From positions 1 through 9,049 of the forward strand of contig CALCIB010000365.1 of the NCBI GenBank assembly GCA_937907525.1: a stretch of 9,049 nucleotides of DNA, read 5' to 3'. How positions within the stretch are numbered: position 1 is the stretch's first letter; each line of letters starts with the position of its first letter. The translations under genes were made by a program, and so were the position numbers. Shown piece after piece: positions 1-7,120 of this stretch. The stretch comes from an uncultured Planctomycetales bacterium (GTDB lineage Bacteria > Planctomycetota > Planctomycetia > Isosphaerales > Isosphaeraceae). The notes beneath the pieces were generated by a model. It ran no database searches and was not told the origin of the DNA. It worked only from the letters and a program-made list of their open reading frames with translations.

Positions 1-48
1 TCCGGCCCTTCGGGCCACCTTCCCCCGCGAGGGGGGAAGGCCGTTATG
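1..48 (+). repeat. Left copy of 48-bp double-hairpin intergenic repeat
   Basis: This REP-like element contains two adjacent perfect hairpins. The first is at 4-16 (stem GGCCC/GGGCC, loop TTC). The second is at 18-40 (9-bp stem CCTTCCCCC/GGGGGAAGG, loop GCGAG). A short tail, CCGTTATG, follows. An inverted copy lies at 8929-8976 and matches at 47 of 48 positions; the only difference is base 41 (C here, equivalent to A in the other copy). The element sits just downstream of the adaptor gene. It could cap the 3' end of the transcript as a stabilising or terminating structure, although no U-run follows it. It may extend leftwards beyond the window edge. I infer a dispersed genomic repeat family; only two copies are visible here. 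Confidence 0.85.
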
Positions 49-57
49 TTCACCATC

Positions 58-81
58 CCCAAAATCCGTGACGGTCAGCGG
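58..81 (-). terminator. Possible weak intrinsic terminator after the adaptor gene
   Basis: Directly after the adaptor stop codon, the minus strand reads CCGCTGACCGTCACGG followed by ATTTTGGGG. The arms CCG/CGG and TGA/TCA can pair into a roughly 6-bp stem with one bulged C and a 3-nt loop, followed by a run of four U. The stem is short and the U-run is interrupted. Termination could instead depend on the two stronger hairpins of the repeat just beyond it (4-40), or on Rho. Confidence 0.25.
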
Positions 82-84
82 TTT

Positions 85-1566
85 TCAACGAGGCGAGGGC
101 GCGGGCTTGTTCGGCGGCTCGGCCCTGGCGGGGTCGGTTGGGTTGGGCGCTTCGGTCCCGGGGGGCTGGGCCTCCTCCTTGACGGCGGCGCCGTCGGAGA
201 CGGCGCCGGGGTCGAGGATCACGAGGTCGTCCTTGTCGATGCCGCCGGTGACCTCGAAGCGGATGCCGTCGTCGATGCCGAGCTTCACCTTGGTCTTGCG
301 GGCGACGCCTTTTTTGACGATGAAGATCTCTCCCTCGCCCGCCTTGGGCTGGCCGACCAGGGCGGAGTCCGGCAGCGTCACGGCCCTGGTCGATTCGTCG
401 AGGATGATCGTGGCGACGCCGTACATGCCCGGCTTCAGGACGCCCTCGGAGTTGGGCAGGTCGATCTCGGTGTACATGGTCCGCGAGTCGGGCAGTTCGG
501 AATCGGCGAACCGCGAGACCTTGCCCTTGAGGGCGCGGTCGGGAAGCGCGTCCAGGACGACCTCGGCGTCGTCGCCGACGTCGGCGAAGGGGACGTCGCG
601 GTCGGGGACGACGGTGACGACGCGGACCTTGTCGATCCGGGCCACGGTCAGGAGCGGGACCGTCTCCCCCTCGGCGGCGGAGCGGATGAAGGCGCCGGGG
701 AAGAACTCGCGGTGGGTGATCACGCCGTCGTAGGGGGAGAGGATTTTCATGTAGTCGACGAACGTCTGGGCTCTGGCGAGCCGGGCCTCGGCCACCTTGA
801 GCTCGGCCTTGGCGACGTCGATGTCGGCCGCCGCCTTGCGGCCGCGGGCCTCCGCGGCGTCGAGTTCGGCGCGGGCGTGGAGCACCGCCTTCTGGGAGGC
901 GACCTCGTTGGCCCGGGTGGACTCGTAGTTCTCCTCCTCCTCGTCGGCGACCGCCTCCGGGATCGCCTTGCGCTCGACCAGGTCGCGGTAGCGCGCGAAC
1001 TTCTTCTCGTGGTACGACCGCAGGGAGACGTAGCGATCGACCTCGGCCTGGGCCTGCTCGACGGCGCGGGCCCAGGCCTTGCCTTCGGCCTTGGCGGCGT
1101 CCAGTTGGGCCTCGGCGTCGGCGACGTTGGCCTTGGACAACGCGACGTCGGCCGCGGCCCGGTCCAACTCGTCGAGGTTCTCGGGGACTTCGATCTCCGC
1201 GAGCAGTTGGCCGGAGCGGACCCGGTCGCCGTAGTCGACGTACAGCTTCGACAGGTAGCCGGAGACCTTGGCGAAGAGGGCCGCCTCCTGGAACGGCTGG
1301 ACCGAGCCGATCTGCGAGCTGGTCCGACGGATCCCGCCGGGGCTGGGCCGGACGACCTGGACGGCGATCGGCTTGGCGGCCCGCTTCGCCGCCGGCCGCG
1401 ACGCCGCGGAGCCCGCCGCCGGTCGGCGGCCGGAGCCCAGATACCATCCCGCGCCCAGCGCGGCCGCGGCGATCGCGGCGGTGACGGCGACCCACGCGAC
1501 CCCCCGCCCGCTCCCCGGCCGCCCCGCCGCCGGTTTCCTATCGACGTCCGTTCGCGCGTTCGACAC
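85..1566 (-). CDS. RND efflux periplasmic adaptor (membrane fusion protein, HlyD/AcrA family)
   Basis: This 493-residue adaptor bridges the RND permease to an outer-membrane channel. Its N-terminus has no lipobox. A hydrophobic anchor at about 24-43 should hold it in the inner membrane with the rest periplasmic. The order of parts is: first lipoyl half near 98-128 (VSGYLSKLYVDYGDRVRSGQ), an Ala/Glu/Arg-rich alpha-hairpin at about 130-268, second lipoyl half at 273-295 (SPYDGVITHREFFPGAF), beta-barrel at about 308-390, membrane-proximal domain at about 392-460, and a Pro/Ala-rich tail from 465. The hairpin, at about 140 residues, is clearly longer than that of AcrA. The start is GTG at 1566, chosen because GAGAGGTGA (1578-1570) provides a Shine-Dalgarno. 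That site overlaps the stop of the permease gene, with only 3 nt between the two genes, so translational coupling is likely. Family assignment is secure; substrate is unknown. Confidence 0.95.
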   Translation of the reverse strand: MSNARTDVDRKPAAGRPGSGRGVAWVAVTAAIAAAALGAGWYLGSGRRPAAGSAASRPAAKRAAKPIAVQVVRPSPGGIRRTSSQIGSVQPFQEAALFAKVSGYLSKLYVDYGDRVRSGQLLAEIEVPENLDELDRAAADVALSKANVADAEAQLDAAKAEGKAWARAVEQAQAEVDRYVSLRSYHEKKFARYRDLVERKAIPEAVADEEEENYESTRANEVASQKAVLHARAELDAAEARGRKAAADIDVAKAELKVAEARLARAQTFVDYMKILSPYDGVITHREFFPGAFIRSAAEGETVPLLTVARIDKVRVVTVVPDRDVPFADVGDDAEVVLDALPDRALKGKVSRFADSELPDSRTMYTEIDLPNSEGVLKPGMYGVATIILDESTRAVTLPDSALVGQPKAGEGEIFIVKKGVARKTKVKLGIDDGIRFEVTGGIDKDDLVILDPGAVSDGAAVKEEAQPPGTEAPNPTDPARAEPPNKPAPSPR

Positions 1567-1569
1567 GGC

Positions 1570-4500
1570 TCACCTCTCGAAATCGGGATGACGGGACCGG
1601 CCCTCGCCGAAGTCCTCGGCGTCGTCGTCCGAGACGTCGGCGCGTTCGCCGCGGGCGTCGCCCGCGCCGCCGCGGACCAGAAGCGCGAACATGCAGGGGA
1701 GGACGAACAGCGTGGCGGGCTCGCCGGCCGCCAGCCCGCCGAGGATCGCCCGCGCCAAGGGCGCGTTGGCCTCGCCGCCGCGCTCAAGCGCCAGGGCCCC
1801 GGGCAAGAGCGCGCAGGCGGCGGCCATGGCGGTCATGGTCACGGGCTTCACCCGGATCGACGCCGACTTGAGGATCGCCTCCAACGGCGAGAGTCCCTCG
1901 GCCTTGCGCAACTCCTGGGCGAAGTCGGTCATCAACACGGTGTTGGACACCTGGATGCCGACGACGAAGATGAACCCCAGCAGCGATTGCACGTTCACCG
2001 CCGTCCCCGTCAGGTAGAGGACGGGCAAGATGCCGATCAGCCCCAGCGGCACGATCGACATCACCGAGAGCGGCACGATCCACGACTGCGACAGGGCCAC
2101 CATCAGGAAGTAGATCAACACCGCCGCGCCGGCGAGGCCGAAGCCCATGCTCCGGAAGGTCTCGCGCATCCGCGAGTATTCGCCGCTGATGACGATCTTC
2201 GAGCCCTTCAGGGTGGTCGCGGAGGAGCCGGCGGCCGGATCGTAGGGCGCCCACGTCCCGTCCTCCAGGCGTTCGCCGAACTCGTCGACGGCCTTGAGCA
2301 CGTCGTCGGAGACGTGTCCCAGGTCGCGGCCGTGGACCGCCATCGCCAGGTCCATCGTCGGCTGGATGTTCGCGTGCGTCACCTCGGTCGGCACGGTGGT
2401 CCGCCGCAGGGTGATCAGGTTGCCCAGGGGGATGGCCTTCTTCTGGTCCTTGCTGGTGATCGGGATCCGCAAGAGCGTCTCGATCGACTTGATGTCCTCC
2501 TCCGGATACTGCACGCCGACGAAGTACTGGTTGCCGCCCACCGGGTCGATCCAGAAGTTCTTCTTGTTGAACTGGATCGACGAGTTGAACGCGGCCACCA
2601 CGTTCTTCATCACCTCCACCTGGGTCAGCCCCAGGTCGGCCGCCTTGGCGCGGTCGACGTCGATCATGTACTCCGGGTAGTCCAGCCGCTGGATGATCCG
2701 GGCGTCGACCACGCCGTCGATCTCGGCGCAGCGGTCGCGGATCCGCTCGGCCACCAGCCGGGCCGTCTTGAGGTCCTTGCCGGTCACCCGGATGTTGATC
2801 GGCGTCGACTTCCCCTCGTTGAGCGCGCCTCGGACCAACCCGCCGGCGTTGAAGCCGAAGTCGCAATCCCCGAAGCGCTCGTCCTTGGCCACGCCGGTTC
2901 GGAGCGCCTGGACGTACTGCTGGGCCGAGCGCGAGCGATCCTCGGAGAGTTGCACCTTGAGCACCGTGTCCATCGGCCCGGCGTTGGGGGTGTAGGCGGC
3001 CGACCAGTCGGCGTTGACCCCCAGCTCGGCGATGATCAGCTCCAGATCCTCCTTGGGGATCGTCTTCTTGATGAAGTCCTCCATCTCGGCGACCCGGTCC
3101 TCGGTCCGCTCGATCCGGGCGCCGCTGGGGGCGCGCATGTAGATCTCGAAGGCGCCGCCGTCGACGTCGGGGTAGAACTCCTTGCGCATGATCGGCCACA
3201 TCGATACGACGACCACGACCAGAAGCCCGTAGGCCCCGGCGATCACCAGCAAGCGGCGGTCCACCACGCTCCGCAGGATCCGCCCGTAAGCGGCGAAGAC
3301 GCCGTCGACCAGCCGGGTCCAGCGCTCGAAGAGGCCGACCGGCCGCGACTCGAACTCGTCCCCCTTCCCGTGCCCGCCGCCCCCGTGGGCCTCGCCGTGG
3401 GCGTGCAGCCAAGACGCGCTGCACATCGGCACCAGGGTCCGCGAGAGGATGTAGGCCGAGGCCATGGCGAAGGCGACGGCCAGGGTCATCGGCTTGAACA
3501 GGAAGTCGCCGGTGCCGGGGACCAGGATCAACGGCGCCAGCACCAGGAAGGTGCAAAGCGTCGCGATCAACTCCGGCATGGCGACCTCGCTGGCGCCCAG
3601 GTACGCCGCGTCCTCGGGGGAGGCCCCCATCCCCAGGTGGCGGTGGGTGTTCTCCAGGCAGATGATGGCGCTGTCGATCATCGGGCCGATGGCCAGCGTC
3701 AGCCCCGCCAGGGTCATCACGTTGATCGTCTGGCCCGCGACGTTCAGCCACAGGCACGCCGAGAAGACCGCGATCGGCAGCGTCATCACCGCGATGGCCG
3801 TCATCCGCCACTCGCCCAGGAACAACAGGATCGTCAGCGAGCAGAGGATCGCCCCCATGACCCCCTCCTGCACCAGGCTGGAGATCGACTGCTTGACGAA
3901 GATCGACTGGTCCATCACCAGCTTGAGCTTGATCCCGCCGCGGGTGAGCCTCTGGGTGAACTCGTCCAGGCGCGAACGCACCCCCTCGACGACCGCGAGC
4001 GTGCTGGAGCCGACCTGGCGGAAGATCGGGATGTAGACCTCGCGGCGGCCGTTGATCCGCACCACGTTGGTCTGGATGAACGCCGCGTCCTTGGGGGTCG
4101 CCACGTCCCGCAGGTACGCGACGTTGCCGATCTCCGACCGCAAGGGAATCTCCCCCATCTGATGGGGGAACTCGAACATGGAGTTGGAGTCCAGCGCGTA
4201 ATCGACGTCGCCGAGCTTGGCGTCGCCGGTCGGCAGGAAGACGTTGTACTCGTCCAGCGCGTTCATGACGTCCAGGGGGGAGAGGCGGCGGGCCTCCAGC
4301 CGCTGGCGGTCGATGTAGGCCATCACGGCGCGGATCTTGCCGCCGTAGACCACGGGGGCGATCGCGCCTCGGACGCTCATCACCATGTTGCGGACCTCGT
4401 AGCGGCCCACGTCGTAGAGGATCGACTCGTTCTGCGAGCCGTCGGGGCTGTCGACCGCGACGATGCAGACCGGCGTCGTCCCGGTCGGGTCGTAAGACAG

Positions 4501-4887
4501 CACCACCGGCGGCAGCGTCCCCGGCGGCAGGTTCGGGATCGCGGCCGTCGCCAGCGAGGCCACCTGCGTCAACGCCCCGTTGGGGTCGACGTCCTCGCGG
4601 AAGTAGTCCCGGACCACGCTCGCGCCGATGATCGACCGCGACTCCTGGCTCCGAGTCCCGCTCGCCTGGCCGACCCACCGCTCCATCCGGTTGGTGATGT
4701 CCTGCGCCACTCCTTGCGCGGGCATGCCGGCGTAGAACGTCAACACCTGCACCGCGGGGCTTCGGAACACCGGCAGGATGTCGATCGGGATCCGGCGGAT
4801 CGCCACCCCGCCCAGCATCAGGAGCGTCAGGCAGAAGACGATCACGGCGCGGGGGTTGCGCAAGGACGCCTTGATCAGTTCGTTCAT
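1570..4887 (-). CDS. RND family efflux permease (AcrB/CusA-like inner-membrane pump)
   Basis: This 1105-residue proton-driven pump is the energised subunit of a tripartite exporter. TM1 lies at about 12-32 and is followed by the typical RRIPIDILP segment. TM2-TM4 span about 343-412, TM5-TM6 about 434-488, TM7 about 540-560, and the C-terminal TM8-TM12 block ends near 1070. Two large periplasmic domains follow TM1 and TM7; the second opens with KEFYPDVDGGAFEIYMRAPS. TM4 reads AIGPMIDSAIICLEN: D405 is kept, but the partner Asp of AcrB-type pumps is S406. In TM10, GIQVSNTVLMTDF has S981 where AcrB has its relay lysine. The TM6-TM7 linker carries HAHGEAHGGGGH (495-506). Start choice: ATG 4887 has GGAGAG at 4900-4895 with a 7-nt spacer. 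An in-frame ATG at 4938 would add 17 residues but lacks a ribosome site. The protein is longer than the usual 1030-1060 residues. Metal or drug substrate cannot be decided. Confidence 0.95.
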   Translation of the reverse strand: MNELIKASLRNPRAVIVFCLTLLMLGGVAIRRIPIDILPVFRSPAVQVLTFYAGMPAQGVAQDITNRMERWVGQASGTRSQESRSIIGASVVRDYFREDVDPNGALTQVASLATAAIPNLPPGTLPPVVLSYDPTGTTPVCIVAVDSPDGSQNESILYDVGRYEVRNMVMSVRGAIAPVVYGGKIRAVMAYIDRQRLEARRLSPLDVMNALDEYNVFLPTGDAKLGDVDYALDSNSMFEFPHQMGEIPLRSEIGNVAYLRDVATPKDAAFIQTNVVRINGRREVYIPIFRQVGSSTLAVVEGVRSRLDEFTQRLTRGGIKLKLVMDQSIFVKQSISSLVQEGVMGAILCSLTILLFLGEWRMTAIAVMTLPIAVFSACLWLNVAGQTINVMTLAGLTLAIGPMIDSAIICLENTHRHLGMGASPEDAAYLGASEVAMPELIATLCTFLVLAPLILVPGTGDFLFKPMTLAVAFAMASAYILSRTLVPMCSASWLHAHGEAHGGGGHGKGDEFESRPVGLFERWTRLVDGVFAAYGRILRSVVDRRLLVIAGAYGLLVVVVVSMWPIMRKEFYPDVDGGAFEIYMRAPSGARIERTEDRVAEMEDFIKKTIPKEDLELIIAELGVNADWSAAYTPNAGPMDTVLKVQLSEDRSRSAQQYVQALRTGVAKDERFGDCDFGFNAGGLVRGALNEGKSTPINIRVTGKDLKTARLVAERIRDRCAEIDGVVDARIIQRLDYPEYMIDVDRAKAADLGLTQVEVMKNVVAAFNSSIQFNKKNFWIDPVGGNQYFVGVQYPEEDIKSIETLLRIPITSKDQKKAIPLGNLITLRRTTVPTEVTHANIQPTMDLAMAVHGRDLGHVSDDVLKAVDEFGERLEDGTWAPYDPAAGSSATTLKGSKIVISGEYSRMRETFRSMGFGLAGAAVLIYFLMVALSQSWIVPLSVMSIVPLGLIGILPVLYLTGTAVNVQSLLGFIFVVGIQVSNTVLMTDFAQELRKAEGLSPLEAILKSASIRVKPVTMTAMAAACALLPGALALERGGEANAPLARAILGGLAAGEPATLFVLPCMFALLVRGGAGDARGERADVSDDDAEDFGEGRSRHPDFER

Positions 4888-4894
4888 CGGGGGA

Positions 4895-4900
4895 CTCTCC
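4895..4900 (-). promoter_or_regulatory. Ribosome binding site that fixes the permease start
   Basis: On the minus strand GGAGAG stands 7 nt before ATG 4887. The alternative ATG at 4938 is preceded by GTGTGGG, which is not a good site. The protein starting at 4887 begins MNELIKASLRNPRAV, the usual start of RND permeases. Confidence 0.7.
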
Positions 4901-4973
4901 GCCGAAGCCTCGCCCGTCGCCGTCGGCGCGGGCGTCATCCCACACGCGCGATCGTTCGACGAACCGGACGGAG

Positions 4974-5285
4974 TCAGCAGCGCAACGGGAGACGGGAGGC
5001 AAATCGCCGACCGTCGGCCGCGGCGCCCGGAGGATGGGACGGGACGAGCCGTCCGGAGAGCGGGGCCTCGAACCCCGCGGGCCGCGGCGACGACCGATCC
5101 GCCCCCCGTCGCGCCGCGACGGCGAGCCGGCCCGCCTGGCTCTCCGCCGTCGGCCAGACGCAGACCCGGACCACGAACCGCGCGTGTCCGGGCGTGGAGT
5201 CGCGCGAGACGGCGAGCGGAGAGGCGATCGCGCGGAGGATCAAAAGCGCGATCAAGAGTCTCATGCCCGTCGTCGCCGCTCGCAT
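4974..5285 (-). CDS. Small hypothetical protein, possibly exported
   Basis: This ORF encodes 103 residues and matches no family I recognise. From Met8 it reads MRLLIALLILRAIASPLAV, which looks like a signal peptide: a positive start, a leucine-rich core and small residues near 20-26. The remainder is Arg/Ala/Pro-rich and low in complexity, with two cysteines (C42 and the final residue C103). Third codon positions are strongly G/C-biased, as in the neighbouring genes, which favours coding. The start is uncertain: ATG 5285 has AGGCGG only 3 nt upstream, while ATG 5264 gives the tidier signal peptide but has a weaker site. The ORF lies about 70 nt downstream of the predicted promoter and 86 nt ahead of the permease on the same strand, so it would be co-transcribed with the pump. 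It may instead be untranslated leader. Function unknown. Confidence 0.45.
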   Translation of the reverse strand: MRAATTGMRLLIALLILRAIASPLAVSRDSTPGHARFVVRVCVWPTAESQAGRLAVAARRGADRSSPRPAGFEAPLSGRLVPSHPPGAAADGRRFASRLPLRC

Positions 5286-5359
5286 GGGCCGCCTGGGAAG
5301 GAAGATGGCTCGGCGCCGATCCCGACCGCCGGGCCGCCGATCGACCGAACCATTAAAAG

Positions 5360-5387
5360 AATATAATCATTACGCTTGAAAGGTCAA
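5360..5387 (-). promoter_or_regulatory. Predicted sigma70-type promoter for the permease-adaptor unit
   Basis: The only clearly AT-rich patch in the window lies between the second outer-membrane gene and the small ORF. On the minus strand it has TTGACC (5387-5382) as a -35 box, a 16-bp spacer and TATATT (5365-5360) as a -10 box. An alternative -10, TATTCT, has an 18-bp spacer. Transcription would begin near 5353 and give a leader of about 67 nt before ATG 5285. The -35 box begins only 38 bp after the stop codon of the upstream gene. This suggests that the pump and adaptor can be expressed separately from the two outer-membrane genes. Confidence 0.65.
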
Positions 5388-5425
5388 GGCCCGCGACGAG
5401 GACCGAGCGGCGATCGGGGCGGGAC

Positions 5426-7090
5426 TCACGGGTCGACCTTGCCAAAGGCCGTCATGCCCCAGAACGGGTGTCCGGCGGCGGATTCCGGGCTTTCCAGGCC
5501 GACGAGGGGGGGAAGCGGCGGCGGGGCGATCGGGGCCGAGGCGGGGTCGCCGGCGGGGCCCAGGATCGGCGGGGGCGAGCCCAGGGAGACGAAGAGGCGG
5601 TACTCGGCCTGGTTGTAGTCGGCGACGGCGCGGATGCGGGCGATCCGCGCGTCGTTGAGGAATTGCAGGCTGTTGACGACCTCGATCGGCCGGCTCACGG
5701 TGTTGCGGATCCGGGTCAGGTCTTCATGGAAGCCCTTGCGGGCGCTTTCGAGTCGGATCGTCGTGACGTCGAGCCGGCGGCGGGAGGCCTCGACGCCGGC
5801 GAACGCCGCGGCGGTCTCGGCGCGGACCATGGCGACGGCCCGGGCCCGCTCCCCCTCCGCCACGGAGCGCGCGGCGACCTGGCGACGGATCAACGCTCGG
5901 TTCCCCATGCCGAAGTTCAGGGCCGTCCAGTAGACCGCCACGTCGAAGTCCGTCCGTCCGCCCATGTCATTGATCCCGTTGCCGACCTGGTTGCCGCCGC
6001 CGCCGAAGGCGCCGCCGCCGAAGCCGAGGAAGACCGTCGGCAAGAGCGGCCGGCACCGCTCCCGCGACACCCGTCTTTCGGCCGCCTCGATCGCGGCGGT
6101 TCGCGCGCGGACCTCGGGGCGGTTGGCCATCGCCGTTCGGATCAAATCCGGCAGGGGGACCGTCGGGTCGATCAGGGTGGTCGTCCGGTCGTCCTCGCCG
6201 AGCGGTCGGAGCCGCACCGCCTGGTCCAGATGGAGCCTGTGGGCCAATCGCGCCGAGGCGACCGCGGCCTCCTCCTCGGCCTTGCGGACCTCCACGCCGA
6301 TCAGGTCCAGCTCGGTCGCCGCGCGGTGGGCGTCGGCGTCGCGGCCCTGGCCGGCGTCGGCGTAGGCCCGCGTCAGCCGGGCGACTTCCGCCCCGTCGTC
6401 CGCGGTCTCGCGACGGACGCGCAGGAAGCCCTCCGTCGCGGTCAGCTCGAAGAAGAGTTGGGAGACCTCCAGAAGCACTTCGTTGGCGGTGGCGACCGCG
6501 TCGGCCCTGGCCGTCGAGACGACCTGGCGCGCCGCCAGGGGCTCGAAGATGGCGTCGGTCAGCGGGCTGAGGATGCTGACCGCGGGGATCTGGACCGGGT
6601 TGGCGGCGACGGCCTCGGCGCCGCCGCCGATGTAGAACGCCTGTTGCCGCAGGTTGATCATCGCGCCGGAGGATCGCTGAAGCTCGCCCCGGTGGAGATG
6701 GTAGTTCGTCCCCATGTTCAGCGACGGCAGCATCAAGACGCGCGCCTGTTGCAAAAGCGCGGCGGCCTCGCCGACGCGCTGGCGGGCCGCGGCGATGGCC
6801 GGGTTCTCGGCCTCCGCCAGCCGCAAGGCCGAGGAGAGGTCCACCGCGAACTCGGCCTGGACCGGGATCGACGGTTCGTCGAAGCGTCTGGCGGCTTCGG
6901 CCTCGGTTTCCGTCGCGGCCGTCGCGACCGCCGCGTCGCGGGGCGGCTCGGGGGCCCACGACAGGGTCATGCAGCCCGGCAGGCAGGCCGCCGCGGCCGT
7001 CGCCAACCCGGCGACGATCAGCGGGCGACGGCCGCCGAGCCGCCGGCCTCGCCGACTCGTCGCGCCTGGTCTTCGTCCGGGCATCCGCAT
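5426..7090 (-). CDS. TolC-family outer-membrane efflux lipoprotein (OMF2)
   Basis: This 554-residue outer-membrane channel subunit is expected to form a trimer that gives the pump an exit duct. A very Arg-rich start is followed by a hydrophobic stretch at 24-36 and a lipobox LPGC with C40 as the likely lipidated residue; C36 is a less likely alternative. The first OEP repeat spans about 84-290 (LAEAENPAIAAARQR at 91-105) and the second about 312-505, including the conserved NTVSRPIEVVNSLQFLND at 463-480. A Pro-rich tail follows. A glycine-rich loop (about 356-372) lies where an extracellular beta-hairpin is expected. It is a clear paralogue of the upstream gene product. The start is ATG 7090, with GAGGAG at 7103-7098 and a 7-nt spacer; a second ATG two codons later is worse placed. 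The 30-nt gap after OMF1 implies co-transcription. No clear terminator is visible after it. Confidence 0.93.
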   Translation of the reverse strand: MRMPGRRPGATSRRGRRLGGRRPLIVAGLATAAAACLPGCMTLSWAPEPPRDAAVATAATETEAEAARRFDEPSIPVQAEFAVDLSSALRLAEAENPAIAAARQRVGEAAALLQQARVLMLPSLNMGTNYHLHRGELQRSSGAMINLRQQAFYIGGGAEAVAANPVQIPAVSILSPLTDAIFEPLAARQVVSTARADAVATANEVLLEVSQLFFELTATEGFLRVRRETADDGAEVARLTRAYADAGQGRDADAHRAATELDLIGVEVRKAEEEAAVASARLAHRLHLDQAVRLRPLGEDDRTTTLIDPTVPLPDLIRTAMANRPEVRARTAAIEAAERRVSRERCRPLLPTVFLGFGGGAFGGGGNQVGNGINDMGGRTDFDVAVYWTALNFGMGNRALIRRQVAARSVAEGERARAVAMVRAETAAAFAGVEASRRRLDVTTIRLESARKGFHEDLTRIRNTVSRPIEVVNSLQFLNDARIARIRAVADYNQAEYRLFVSLGSPPPILGPAGDPASAPIAPPPLPPLVGLESPESAAGHPFWGMTAFGKVDP

Positions 7091-7120
7091 TCGAACGCTC
7101 CTCGATACGCGAACCCGGAA

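Noticed and set aside
4936..4938. Upstream ATG as the permease start
   Set aside because: No Shine-Dalgarno precedes it, and it would add 17 Pro/Ala/Thr-rich residues ahead of the normal RND N-terminus. ATG 4887 has GGAGAG at proper spacing.
46..5379. Plus-strand open frame of 1777 codons spanning the adaptor, permease and small ORF
   Set aside because: It is antisense to two securely identified genes. It translates to low-complexity Arg/Gly/Asp/His/Val-rich sequence with no domain, as expected opposite high-GC coding sequence with few stop-forming codons.
7021..7090. Twin-arginine export signal in OMF2 (SRRGRRL)
   Set aside because: The arginine pair is present, but the following hydrophobic position of the Tat motif is filled by Arg, and outer-membrane TolC proteins use the Sec route. 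The lipobox explains the N-terminus better.
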